This document shows positions 1-9,317 of a stretch of 64,000 nucleotides of DNA, piece after piece. The translations under genes were made by a program, and so were the position numbers. Origin of the DNA: JAGMXM01 sp964458325 (GTDB taxonomy: Bacteria > Verrucomicrobiota > Verrucomicrobiia > Limisphaerales > UBA1319); NCBI GenBank assembly GCA_964458325.1, contig CAYWIM010000009.1, positions 7,507-71,506 on the forward strand, given 5' to 3'. The notes beneath the pieces were generated by a model. It was given only the letters and a program-made list of their open reading frames with translations, was not told the DNA's origin and made no database searches. How positions within the stretch are numbered: the stretch's first letter is position 1; the number at the start of each line of letters is the position of its first letter.

Positions 1-435
1 TGCTTCCCACATGGGGGAAATACGTCTCCTCCGATTGGCAGAACGGGCTCGTGAACGGCTTCTTTACTCCCCTAAACGCCGAATCCTATGGCCGTTTCAT
101 TGGCAGACGCTTCAGGAACCACAGCAACATTATCTGGATTTTGGGGGGCGATCGAGCCGCGCCGACCGACTCAGCCCGGGCGGTCTGGCGCGCGATCGCG
201 CGCGGCATCGCCTTGGGACTCAGCGGCGCCGAGGATTACGTCAATGCTCTGATGACCTACCATATTTCTGGTTCGACGCCGTCAACGCCTCGAGCGCCCG
301 GCAGATGGGGCATTTGCGCCTTCTCATAAATGCACCTCGATTGGCATCGCGCAGAACCGGGGCCGTCGCGCTTTCGATCCGCCAGGCGAGGAAAAGCCCG
401 GCAACGATTGGGTGCTGGTTCTCGAATCGAACTGA
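1..435 (+). pseudogene. Eroded DUF4038 (apiosidase/GH140-like) glycoside hydrolase, left end off the window
   Basis: Frame 3 from the window edge reads LPTWGKYVSSDWQNG and then NAESYGRFIGRRF, NIIWILGGDR and ALMTYH. This matches the core of DUF4038 proteins, where a WGKY segment precedes an A-YG-LG-RY helix and an NIIW-LGGD strand. The frame stops at 329. A second frame at about 370-435 encodes FDPPGE, then DWVLVLE just before its stop, which resembles the last strand of the collagen-binding-like domain that ends these proteins. More than 100 residues expected between the two parts are missing, and they lie in different frames, so this is a remnant with an internal deletion. In the intact family the enzymes are secreted and hydrolyse branched plant or algal glycans. 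The family call rests on motif memory only. Confidence 0.55.
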
Positions 436-787
436 AGGTCGATCGGCGTGCGCGGAGCGCTCGCCCTGCCTGTAGGATCTTCCCTCTAAAAGGCAGGGCG
501 GCATTCTTGTCTGCCGGCTGGTGGCGTGACCTGCCGGCGAAAGTCGGCTGCGATCCGCGCATCACCGTCAGCCGGTGAAGCCCGGATTTTCAGGGCGATT
601 GTGCCCAGCGCATGTCGTGGCGCCTTCCGGCCCAGCCTGAAAGATCAAGCCCGGCCTGATGTCTCGCGGAGACTGACGATGATCCCATGGCAGTCGCTCC
701 TTTGCCGGCTGGCCGTGCGGTGGCGGGGCTGGACGCCAGTGCTCGATCCGTTCCTGCTGGCCAGCGTTTCGGCGCCGGCCGCCGCCA
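436..787. other. Gene-free spacer with one inverted-repeat element
   Basis: No reading frame here resembles a known family. The only structure I see is the inverted repeat at 462-500. The rest is GC-rich sequence between the eroded plus-strand gene and the stop of the minus-strand DUF4838 gene at 788. Confidence 0.5.
462..500. repeat. Inverted-repeat element, copy A
   Basis: The arms cgccctgcct (462-471) and aggcagggcg (491-500) are perfect complements separated by 19 bases. The sequence just left of it (gcggagcgct) resembles the flank of copy B near 22945. A related arm pair, cgccctacc/ggtagggcg, occurs at 63921-63958. No T-run follows, so a dispersed intergenic repeat is more likely than a terminator. 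Confidence 0.5.
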
Positions 788-2923
788 TCATTCGCCGGGC
801 AACTGAACGCCCGACTCATCCTCATCGTAGAGAGCGCGATCCCACAGCCGGCGTTCGCGGGAAACAAGATATCCCATGTGGTTGATGAGATCGCCTTCGA
901 CCTGATGGCGGAAACGCTCCAGCTCCCGCAAGGCGCGGCGGCACTGGTTGAGGCGGGCCTGGTCGGGCGATTCCCGGAACGCGTTATGTGCTTTTTGCAC
1001 GTCCAGCGTCAGCTCCGCGTGCCGCAGGCCTTTGGCCAGGTAGTCGACGCGCTGCTCGACGACGGTATCGCCTCGGGCCGCATCCCGCGCCGCATCGAGG
1101 AGGGCGCGCCCTTTATCCATCACATCGTCAGTCCAGAAGTGCGGGGCTAGAACCACCCAATCCCGGAACGGGTGCGCGCCGGCCGCCTTGACAACCTCAT
1201 CTTTCTTCTCCTGGGTAATCGACATGGACACGGCTTCCCAATGACCGAAGCAGGCGCGGATTTGAGGTTCAGCCCGGCCAAACGCACCGTAGTACTCGCC
1301 GAGTATCTTGTCCACGGGCAGATCCGGCCGCACGTGAATGCGCCCCAGCATGTAAAGGGTTGGCCCCTGTGCGCCCCAGGAACCCACGAGGGAATCGAAG
1401 TCCGTGGCGATTGCGCCGTGACGGAGGGCGTAGCCGACGTCCTCGCCCAATTGCCGGGCATAGAACAGCGGCATATTGTGCCCGACCAGCGTGTAGTTCG
1501 GTCTCAGGATCAACCGCGCGCCAGTGGCGGACCACCCCTGCCACTGCTGGCGGAACTCCGATCGTTGCTGGCCGGTCCAGGGGAAGTAGAGCCCCTCGCC
1601 CATGCCCGGAACCAACGACAGGATAACCCGATCGTTGAGCTTTGTCTCTTTGGGTGGCTCGGAAAAGTTGGCATACACGAATCCGGCCACGCGCGCGTCC
1701 GGACGCACCTGCTCCGCGCGCCGTTGGACTGCCAGAAAGAAACGGGCGTACCGATCAGACAATGAGGGCGCATCGCGGCCCACACCAGGCAGCTGGAATC
1801 GGTTCGTGCGAACCAGCTCCTCCCCGCACACATTGCCGCTCCAGTATCGGGAGCGATCGAACCGCGGGTCCGGCGCGTCCCACGTTCGGCAGCCCTCGCA
1901 CGTGCAGGCCCCAGCCGAGTCGTTTTCCCCAATCTTGATAATGGCGTTACCCCTCTGCGACTGGCCGCCGCTGACCCAATCCTTGACAATCTGATCCCAG
2001 AGCGCCGGCTGGGAAACGCACATCGTCACGCGGATGCCGGAGGAATCCCCCGTGAGCGGCCGTCGTTCGCCGTTGGGCAATCGCGCGAAGTACTCCGGAT
2101 GGCTCGTGCCAAATCGCCGCCAGTAGCCTTCAAAATTGTGGGTCGGCCGTATGTTGCTCAGCTGGGAAAAGCGTTGGCGTTTAAGCCATACGTTTTGGGC
2201 GTGAATGAAATTCTCCCTGGCCTCTTCGGATGACCACGCCTCCAGGCCGCCGGCGTCCGCGCTCACGCGCAGATCCGCCCATTCATAAGGGTACCCCTGC
2301 GTCTGATTCCACCCTTTCACGATGATGTCCTTGCGAGATGGCACAAACTCGCCCAGCTCCCCCGGCCACAACCAACGCACGCCCAGATGGGTTTCCAGAA
2401 ACTCGTACACGGCAAACAGCGTTCCGACGCGAGTGCTGTTGTAGCCGCCCAACGGCTCGCCGTCGCTATCGTGGCCGGCCAGCAACAGGTCTCCGCCAAC
2501 CCGGCGAATGATGAAACCGTTCGGTTCGAGTTCATCGGGGCGGATGCCGGCATCCTGCGCGCGACGCGTCGGACCAAGACAAATCGCGCGCCGCCGGCTG
2601 GGATGGTCCGCGTCACGGACGATCGGCAGCTCGGCGCCCGTCGCTTTGCGAATGTGGTGCTGCAACTCCTCCGCCGCATACTGGACGACGCGGTTCGCGC
2701 TGTCCGGGATCACGATCGCCGCTTGGGGCACATGGTCCCTGACGATCACCAATGGCTGCTCGACCGCGGCTGCGACAGGCGCAAGCCCGCCCAGCAACAC
2801 GATACCCGCAACGAACGCGAGCATGGACCAACAGCCTGCGGATCTCACTTGGACACGGCACGTTCCACCTGTTCGTCTGAAGAATCGCCCGATATGGACG
2901 GCGCGTTGGTTCGTCGTCATCAT
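788..2923 (-). CDS. Secreted DUF4838 protein with alpha-glucuronidase-like N-terminal domain
   Basis: Large exported protein of about 711 residues. A hydrophobic signal peptide (MLAFVAGIVLLGG...APVAAA) is followed by a GH67/GH20-type N-terminal domain: AAEELQHHIRKATG, then LGPT, then VYEFLE-LGVRWLWPGE. The DUF4838 barrel comes next, with GENDSAGACTCEGC, a motif recurrent in this family, and FVYANFSEPP. Members are usually found among glycan-degrading genes, but substrate and mechanism are unsettled. Frame runs open far upstream to 3802; I take the paired ATGs at 2920-2923 as the start, while ATG 2824 would begin directly at the signal peptide. Neither has a convincing Shine-Dalgarno sequence. 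It is divergent from the GH43 gene across about 270 bases. Confidence 0.75.
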   Translation of the reverse strand: MMTTNQRAVHIGRFFRRTGGTCRVQVRSAGCWSMLAFVAGIVLLGGLAPVAAAVEQPLVIVRDHVPQAAIVIPDSANRVVQYAAEELQHHIRKATGAELPIVRDADHPSRRRAICLGPTRRAQDAGIRPDELEPNGFIIRRVGGDLLLAGHDSDGEPLGGYNSTRVGTLFAVYEFLETHLGVRWLWPGELGEFVPSRKDIIVKGWNQTQGYPYEWADLRVSADAGGLEAWSSEEARENFIHAQNVWLKRQRFSQLSNIRPTHNFEGYWRRFGTSHPEYFARLPNGERRPLTGDSSGIRVTMCVSQPALWDQIVKDWVSGGQSQRGNAIIKIGENDSAGACTCEGCRTWDAPDPRFDRSRYWSGNVCGEELVRTNRFQLPGVGRDAPSLSDRYARFFLAVQRRAEQVRPDARVAGFVYANFSEPPKETKLNDRVILSLVPGMGEGLYFPWTGQQRSEFRQQWQGWSATGARLILRPNYTLVGHNMPLFYARQLGEDVGYALRHGAIATDFDSLVGSWGAQGPTLYMLGRIHVRPDLPVDKILGEYYGAFGRAEPQIRACFGHWEAVSMSITQEKKDEVVKAAGAHPFRDWVVLAPHFWTDDVMDKGRALLDAARDAARGDTVVEQRVDYLAKGLRHAELTLDVQKAHNAFRESPDQARLNQCRRALRELERFRHQVEGDLINHMGYLVSRERRLWDRALYDEDESGVQLPGE

Positions 2924-3190
2924 GGCGCGATGGTTCGCTATCGAAGGACATGCGTCAATCTTGCCTTTGACCACCACAGACCCTTGACATTCCGGGCTCG
3001 CCAGGCCGCAGACATGGCACAGTCGCTTCGCGGCGAAGAGCGCCGCCATCCGCGCCGGGGAGAGATTCCCAATGCGCGGCGCCTCCGCCCCCGCGGGCAG
3101 CGCATGATCAGCGCCATAAGTCAAAGTCAGGAACGGACCCGACCACGATTTTGGTGCCAATTCCATTCGGGGGAGGTAGACTCGATTCTC

Positions 3191-4351
3191 ATGAGACGCA
3201 TGCGACAATTGACCAAGATCCTTCCGCTCATGGTGATGGCGGTTGAGGCCGCACCGATCCTCCTGGCCGGGGCTGCGCCGACCTGCCAGAACCCTATCAT
3301 TGCCGGCAACCTGGCCGACCCGGCCGTGATCCGGCATGACGGCGTCTATTACCTGTATGCGACAGGGGATGTCGACGGCGACAACGGGACGCGGGTCTTC
3401 ACATCGACGAACCTGGTGGATTGGGAGCGCGGCCCCGTTGTCTTCCGGCCGGGCCAGCCGCACGTGTGGGCGCCCGATGTCTGGCGGGATCCGGCCTCGG
3501 GGCGTTTCTACCTCTACTATACCGTGAACCAGACCGTGGGTGTCGCCGAGGCCGGCGGGCCGCAAGGGCCGTTCCAAGTGGTTCGCAAGTTCTTCGACCA
3601 AGCCATCGACGCGCACCTGTTCCGCGATGACGATGGGGCGCTGTATCTCTACTACGTGCAGCTGCCCGGGTTCCGCATCAGCGTGCAGCCGATGGCCAGC
3701 CCCACCCAGCCCCAGGGCAAGCCGCGAGTGATTCTCCAGCCGGAGTCCGATTGGGAGAAACGCGCGGGCCATGTGACCGAAGGGCCTTGGATGATCCAGC
3801 ATCGAGGCCGGTACTATCTGCTATACAGCGGTTCAGGGGCCGACACGCCCGATTACGCGGTCGGCTACGCGGTGGCGGATCATCCGCTTGGGCCGTTTAA
3901 GCGCGCGCCTCACAACCCCATCATCCAGCGTGGCGAGGGGCTGTACGGCCCGGGCCATGGCTGCGCCATTCAGGATGCTGACGGCCGTTGGTGGCACATC
4001 TACCATCAGAAGAGGACCGCGCGCATCGAGTGGAGCCGGTTCATCTGCATCGATCCGCTCTGGTTCGATGAGGACGGCAACCTGTTTGGCCGCGCTACCC
4101 GGGAGGTCGCGCAGCCCGCGCCTGCTGCCAGCGCCCGGAGCGTCCTCGTTCGGCCCCTATCCAATCCCGTATCGCTGCTTCTACTCGCGCAACATCGAGA
4201 ACCTGATGATGGCGGGCCGGAACATCAGCGTGACGCACGTGGCGCTGGGGACCGTTCGCGTGATGCGAACGGGCGGGATGATGGGCGAGGTGGTGGGCAT
4301 GGCGGCCTCTCTCTGCAAGAAGCATCAGGCCACGCCCCGCGGTGTCTATGA
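3191..4351 (+). CDS. Secreted GH43-family glycoside hydrolase with foreign C-terminal tail
   Basis: Five-bladed beta-propeller glycosidase; GH43 enzymes act on arabinose- and xylose-containing or galactan chains. Visible signature residues are the Asp of NLADPAVI early in the mature protein (general base), the Asp of AIDAHLFRDDDG (pKa modulator) and the Glu of VTEGPWMI (general acid). ATG 3191 follows a ggaggt at 3172 and gives a hydrophobic leader (LPLMVMAVEAAPILLAG). The family-like part ends near codon 315 (TREVAQPAPA), where GH43 proteins usually stop. From there the frame runs out of phase through an oxidoreductase remnant to 4351, so the last 70 or so residues are probably junk and the native stop was lost. 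Confidence 0.8.
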   Translation: MRRMRQLTKILPLMVMAVEAAPILLAGAAPTCQNPIIAGNLADPAVIRHDGVYYLYATGDVDGDNGTRVFTSTNLVDWERGPVVFRPGQPHVWAPDVWRDPASGRFYLYYTVNQTVGVAEAGGPQGPFQVVRKFFDQAIDAHLFRDDDGALYLYYVQLPGFRISVQPMASPTQPQGKPRVILQPESDWEKRAGHVTEGPWMIQHRGRYYLLYSGSGADTPDYAVGYAVADHPLGPFKRAPHNPIIQRGEGLYGPGHGCAIQDADGRWWHIYHQKRTARIEWSRFICIDPLWFDEDGNLFGRATREVAQPAPAASARSVLVRPLSNPVSLLLLAQHREPDDGGPEHQRDARGAGDRSRDANGRDDGRGGGHGGLSLQEASGHAPRCL

Positions 4352-4424
4352 AAAGCACCTGGAAGAGCTCAAGGCCCTCATGAGGCGCGGCGTCGGCAGG
4401 CAGGCATTGCGCAGCGCGAGCTGA
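4126..4424 (+). pseudogene. C-terminal remnant of FAD-dependent oxidoreductase (FAD_oxidored type)
   Basis: In the frame that ends at 4424 the sequence reads PYPIPYRCFYSRNIENL, MAGRNISVTHVALGTVRVM and TGGMMGEVVGMAASLC. This is the well-conserved tail of FAD-dependent oxidoreductases of the FAD_oxidored family, common in Verrucomicrobiota and Planctomycetota glycan loci. Everything upstream of this tail, including the N-terminal Rossmann dinucleotide-binding motif, is absent. The fragment starts directly at the end of the GH43 coding sequence in a different frame. It has no plausible start or ribosome binding site of its own, so it is a dead fragment or a junction artefact. Confidence 0.8.
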
Positions 4425-4458
4425 TGACGTTGCGCATGGATCGGTGATGGTTGCGGGT

Positions 4459-6777
4459 CTATTGTCGTCCGTTCCAGCGGAACGTGCTGCCTTTGGCCAG
4501 TTTCACATCACGGGTCAGGGAGCCGCAGCGCAATCGTGTCGAGCCGCCGTTGAGCGACCGAACCGTGGACTCCACCAGTTTTCCGTCCTTCCACATCAAA
4601 TCCACCTCGAAACCGCCGCGCGCCCGCAGTCCTTTCACGCTGCCGCTCGGCCAGGCCTTGGGCAGCGCGGGCAGCAGCTCGATTTCGCCGGCGCGGCTTT
4701 GCATCAGCATCTCCGCAATGCCCGCCGCGCCGCCAAAGTTACCGTCGATTTGGAACGGCGGATGCGCGTCGAACATGTTGGGATAGGTGAGTTCGGGGCT
4801 GAGCAGGTATTGGAGGATCTGGAATGCATGATCGCCGTCGCCCAAGTGCGTCCAGAGGCAGAGGCGCCAGGCCGTTGCCCAGCCGGTGGCTTTGTCGCCT
4901 CGGATTTCAAGCGATTTCTTCACTGCTGCCGCCAGGTCCGGGTTGTCGCGGCGGTGGATGTCACGGCCCGGATACAAACCGTAGAGATGCGAGACATGGC
5001 GGTGATTCCTCTCGCCCGCTTTCATGTCCCAATCTTGGAGCCACTCCTGCAACTGCCCCGCGCTGCCGATCTGGTTGGGCGCCAGCCGGGCGCGCGTGGC
5101 TTCGAGCTGCTTTCGGAACTCCTCATCCACACCCAGTGTTGCCGCCGCCTGGATCGTGTTGGCGAAGAGATCACGCAGGATTTGCATGTCCATCGTTGGC
5201 CCGGCACAGACCGCCGAGCCAAAGGGATGGCCGTTCTCCGGCGAGATCGATGGATTGGTGACGAGCCATCGGCGATCCGGCGTCTCTTGCAGCGTGTCGA
5301 GGAAGAATTCCGACGCCCCTTTCAGGACGGGGTAAATGCGTTGGAGATCCGCCAGATCGCCGCCGAATTCGTAGCGATCCCAGAGATGCAGGCATAGCCA
5401 CGCGCCGCCGCTGGGCCACATGCCCCAGTTCGGCCCATCGATCGGCGCCGACGCGCGCCAGAGGTCGGTGTTGTGATGCACCACCCATCCGCGTGCGCCA
5501 TACATCTTCTGGGCGGTCCGGCTGCCCGTGACGGTCAGGTCGTTCGCCATCGCGATCAACGGCTCGACGCACTCGGCCAGGTTGCCGGACTCGGCGGGCC
5601 AGTAGTTCATCTCGGTATTGATGTTGATCGTGTATTTGCTTTGCCAGGGCGGGTTCATGCTTTCATTCCATAGCCCCTGCAGCGTTGCGGGCTGGCCGCC
5701 CGGACGCGAGCAGCTGATGAGCAAATAGCGCCCAAATTGATAGTAAAGCGCCGCCAGCTGCGGGTCCTGGCCTTCGGCGAAACGCCGGATGCGCACGTCC
5801 GTCGGCAGCTTCATCGCATCGCTTTGGCCGAGATCGAGCGCCACTCGTCGGAACAGCGCCTGGTGATCGGCAACATGGTCCGCGCGGAGTTGGGCGACGG
5901 ATTTCCTGACCGCAGCGGCAAGCTGCGCCTTCACGATGCGCTCAGGGTCGCCGCTGACGTCGTCGAACTTCTTGAAGCTCGTGGCTGCGGCCACGAGCAA
6001 CGTAACGGAGTCGGCATTGGTTACCGAGATCCTTCCAGCTTCGGCGGTCGTTTCTCCCCCGTGTGCGATTGCATGGACACGGGCCTGGTACTCGAGCTGG
6101 CCCTGGACGCCGCCGGCGCTGCCGCCCATTCCGCGCATGACCAGCGTTGCATTGCCGTCTGTTTCCACCGAGGCAGCCATCCGCGTCTTCATGCCGGCGA
6201 TCAAGGAGATTTTGCCCGGCTGATCCGCCGTGAGGCGCACAACAATCACATCGTCACGCGCGCTCGCATAGACTTCGCGGGTGTAGCGCACACCGTCGCC
6301 GGTGTAGCTGACCGTGGCAGTGGCCGTGTCCAGATTCAGTTCGCGCCGGTAGTTCTCGGCATTCGTCGCGCCTGCAAACGTCAGCAGGAGATCGCCCACC
6401 GTTTGATACGGCATCTGGCCAAGCGGCTTGGCCATCACCTTCTGGCTAATGAGGCTGGCCGCTTCGCGGTATTGGGCCTCGCTGACCAACCGGCGGACCC
6501 GCGGCAGCGCCTCTCGGGCTTCGGGATTCACCGGATCGTAAGGCCCGCCAGCCCAGAGGGTGCCTTCATTCAGTTGCAGCCGCTCCTGGCCGACGCCGCC
6601 AAAGACCATCGCGCTCAGGCGGCCGTTGCCGACCGGCATCGCCTCGACCCACCGCGCCGCTGGCTTATCGTACCAGAGCAGATTGGGATTTTCGCCCGCA
6701 GGCCCTGCCAAGGCCGCAGTGGCTGGACCGATGGCCGCAATCCCGAGAGCGGCCCATTTCAGTCGATTGGTTTTCAT
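4459..6777 (-). CDS. GH95 alpha-L-fucosidase, secreted
   Basis: About 772 residues, the usual length for GH95, which removes alpha-1,2-linked L-fucose (some members L-galactose) by inversion. A signal peptide (LKWAALGIAAIGPATAALA) precedes WVEAMPVGNGRLSAMVFGG, the opening of the family's beta-sandwich domain. The central barrel shows NINTEMNYWPAESGNL, which supplies the Asn pair, SPENGHPFG with a candidate acid, and QIDGNFGGAAGIAEML with the conserved Asp. The C-terminal sandwich follows. ATG 6777 is chosen over TTG 6783. It lies just downstream of sppA on the same strand (gap about 90 bases). With the GH29 gene at 59724 this makes two fucosidase families in the window. Confidence 0.9.
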   Translation of the reverse strand: MKTNRLKWAALGIAAIGPATAALAGPAGENPNLLWYDKPAARWVEAMPVGNGRLSAMVFGGVGQERLQLNEGTLWAGGPYDPVNPEAREALPRVRRLVSEAQYREAASLISQKVMAKPLGQMPYQTVGDLLLTFAGATNAENYRRELNLDTATATVSYTGDGVRYTREVYASARDDVIVVRLTADQPGKISLIAGMKTRMAASVETDGNATLVMRGMGGSAGGVQGQLEYQARVHAIAHGGETTAEAGRISVTNADSVTLLVAAATSFKKFDDVSGDPERIVKAQLAAAVRKSVAQLRADHVADHQALFRRVALDLGQSDAMKLPTDVRIRRFAEGQDPQLAALYYQFGRYLLISCSRPGGQPATLQGLWNESMNPPWQSKYTININTEMNYWPAESGNLAECVEPLIAMANDLTVTGSRTAQKMYGARGWVVHHNTDLWRASAPIDGPNWGMWPSGGAWLCLHLWDRYEFGGDLADLQRIYPVLKGASEFFLDTLQETPDRRWLVTNPSISPENGHPFGSAVCAGPTMDMQILRDLFANTIQAAATLGVDEEFRKQLEATRARLAPNQIGSAGQLQEWLQDWDMKAGERNHRHVSHLYGLYPGRDIHRRDNPDLAAAVKKSLEIRGDKATGWATAWRLCLWTHLGDGDHAFQILQYLLSPELTYPNMFDAHPPFQIDGNFGGAAGIAEMLMQSRAGEIELLPALPKAWPSGSVKGLRARGGFEVDLMWKDGKLVESTVRSLNGGSTRLRCGSLTRDVKLAKGSTFRWNGRQ

Positions 6778-6866
6778 AAACAAGATCTCAGAGCCTGCAT
6801 CGCGGCAGGAGTTGGATTCGGTGCGCCTCGCACGTCCCAGCTGCCCAACATATCAGGCGTTGGACC

Positions 6867-8782
6867 TCACTCCTGCGGCAAAATCTCGGGCATCGTCAGC
6901 ACCACGCCTTCCCTTTGCAGGATCTCGAGCCGGCGCATAGCCGAGGCCACGGCTGCAGCACGCCGGGTGCCGAGGTTCTCCAAATAGGGCGCGGCCAGCT
7001 TGAACAGGGAATCCTGGCTGGCCGCAACTCCGACGTGGCCCGCCTCATCCTTGCCACCGGAAAGTTGCTCCAGCAGCTGCTCCAGAAAACTCTTGGGCTC
7101 GGGCACGACACGCACATCGTAGTCCTTGATCCTCGCCAGGCCGGCCACGAAGGCAACCGCATCGTTCATCGTCCCCAACCGGTCCACCAGACCCAGCTCG
7201 AGGGCCTGTTGGCCCGTAAAAACCCGGCCGCCAGCCAGTTCATCGATCGGCTTTTTCAGACGGTTGCCCCGAATCTCGATCACGTGGCTTTGAAACACGG
7301 CATAGATCTTGTCCATAAAAAGCCGCATCCGGGCGCGCTCGCTTTCGGTGAAGACAGCGTCCGCCGAAAAGAGGCCGGCATTCTGTCCGCGTTTGTACTC
7401 TTTGAAGGTGATGCCCAGCTTTTTCCACATCTCGGTCGTGGCGAGTTTGCCGGCCACCACGCCAATGGAACCGGTCAGGGTCGTGGCATCGGCGAATATG
7501 GTGTCGGCGCCGCACGCCACATAATAGCCCCCGCTGCCGGCCACGTCGCCCATGGATACCACGAAAGGCTTTTGGGCTTTCACCCGCCGGGTCGCATCGA
7601 GAATGATCTCGCTGGCGGTGGCGGACCCTCCCGGCGAATCAATGCGCAACACGACCGCCTTGATCGAATCGTCGGCGGCCGCCTGGTCCAGCGCCTCCCG
7701 CACCTCGGTGCTGAACGCTCCCATACTGCCCCCGAATGGGCTGAGCTCGCCTCTTCCAGTCATGATCGGGCCGCTCACATACACGATACCGACGGCGGGC
7801 CTGGCTCCAGCCTGCTTCTCTGCGCCGCGCAAGAGGTCCCCCCAAATCTTGATCAAGGCGAACGGAGAGGACAAATCCAGACTGGCTTGATCTTTGCGCC
7901 CGTATTTCTTCTCGAAGACAATTTCTTTGCCGTAGCGCTCCCTGAGCATTGCCTCAAAGTCCTGCTGTTGCTCGACTGCATCGATCAAGCCGGCGGCCTT
8001 GGCTTGCTCCGCGGTAAACAGGCCGGTGTCCAGCCAATCCCGCACTTGGGCAGCGTCCGCCTTTCGGCCCGAGGCGATCAGGTTGTTGAAGCTGGCGTAC
8101 CAGCTGTCCATCAGCCAGTTCATCATTTCGTCGGCTTCGGGGCTTGGCTGCTCGCGCATGAACATCTCCGCCGCGCTCTTGTAGGCGCCTTCCGTCAGGA
8201 AGTCTGGCTGGATGCCGATCTTGTCCAGCAGCCCGCGCACATGCAACGAGCTGCCGCGCAGGCCGGGGATCGCGATCGCACCGGTTGGTACGACGCTGAT
8301 GCGCGAGGCCCCGCACGCCAGCACATACTGCGCCATCATGAGTGAATCGGCGTGGACGTGAATCTCCTTGCCGCGGCGGCGAACCAGCGACATCGCGGCC
8401 CGCAATTCCTCGATTTGTGCCGATCCCAGCGAAGCGCGTTCGGGCAGGATGACCACCGCCCGAACGGCCGGGTCATTCGCCGCCTTGCCCAGGCGAGCCA
8501 CCAGTTCCTTCAACGAGATCCCGTTAAAACCCCACATCGGGAGTGGCTCCTCGACCGGCGCCTCGGTGAGCACGCCGTCCAGCCGGAACACCGGGACGAT
8601 GCTGGCCGGTCCCTCAGTCGATGCTGCCTGAGCGCGAACTCCGGTCAGCACTGTCATTAGCACCGCGNNNNNNNNNNNNNNNNNNNNNNNNNNNNNNNNN
8701 NNNNNNNNNNNNNNNNNNNNNNNNNNNNNNNNNNNNNNNNNNNNNNNNNNNNNNNNNNNNNNNNNNNAATTGGTGTGTTCAT
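6867..8782 (-). CDS. sppA: Signal peptide peptidase SppA, 67 kDa type, interrupted by assembly gap
   Basis: Membrane-anchored S49 serine peptidase that clears cleaved signal peptides. The protein has the tandem SppA fold: an N-terminal half with the catalytic Lys in EGAYKSAAEMF (codon 8178-8180) and a C-terminal half with the nucleophile Ser in GDVAGSGGYYVACG (codon 7533-7535). This Lys/Ser pair split across two repeats defines the long form. The gap at 8668-8767 removes most of the signal region. The partial copy at about 16777-17143 carries the missing part and implies about 164 real bases, with ATG at 8782 giving MNTPIHSFLRLG. In the deposited gap length the frame would wrongly start further upstream at 8813. 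Confidence 0.88.
8668..8767. other. Assembly gap (100 N)
   Basis: Exactly 100 Ns inside sppA. Both flanks match the second copy of this region in the same order (8667 pairs with 16927 and 8768 with 17092), so the true distance is probably about 164 bases and 100 is a placeholder. Confidence 0.95.
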
Positions 8783-8822
8783 TGGATTGATTCAGGTTCT
8801 CGGATCCCGTCAAACGGTCTTC

Positions 8823-9317
8823 TCCACACCGTGCACAGCCCGAAAAAACCGCCGCTCAATCGAACTCGCGGCGTCCTGCCAGAATACAACCGGAAAAGCC
8901 CTCGGAGAGCAAGCCGGTTCTAGGGTCTATGCAAAAATGAATTCCGATGTTGCTCGAGGGGATCGAGCGGGTTGGCAAGGCGTGACGATCGAGCATACCC
9001 ACCCGGTCTGCGATCAAGGAGCAACCAAGCCAGCCCGTCCCAGACCCCCAGCCCGAAGGCGGCCGCGATTCCATCGATCGCCCGAAACCAGAATGCCATG
9101 CATAAGTTGTTGGAAAATAATACTTCTTAGTAAGCCGTTGAGCATCAACAAGCTAGGTTTTCAAACTGTCGAAGATGGGTCAAAATGATAACTGCTGTTT
9201 ATCTTCTTGACCTGCGGAGCCCGTCGTTTATGCTTCTGTAAACGACCGGTCTTGGGTGCGGCAGGTTCCTCGGCAAAGCGATGAGGAAACGGCCTCATTC
9301 CGCGGTCACGAAATCAT
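8823..9317. other. Gene-free spacer between sppA and the beta-strand-repeat gene
   Basis: About 495 bases lying between divergent genes. No frame resembles a protein family. Part of it (about 9100-9245) is clearly more AT-rich than its surroundings. It holds a perfect 8-base inverted repeat, gtcgttta (9223-9230) and taaacgac (9239-9246), around an 8-base loop. The left end (up to about 8822) is the edge of the duplicated sppA upstream sequence. Confidence 0.55.
9223..9246. promoter_or_regulatory. Perfect 8-bp inverted repeat upstream of surface-protein gene
   Basis: Arms gtcgttta and taaacgac with an 8-base centre, about 70 bases upstream of the start at 9318. It could be an operator or a hairpin in the leader. 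Only symmetry and position support it. Confidence 0.3.

Noticed and set aside
2924..3802. N-terminal extension of the DUF4838 gene over about 290 codons
   Set aside because: It overlaps the start of the plus-strand GH43 gene and precedes a good signal peptide, so translation from there is not credible.
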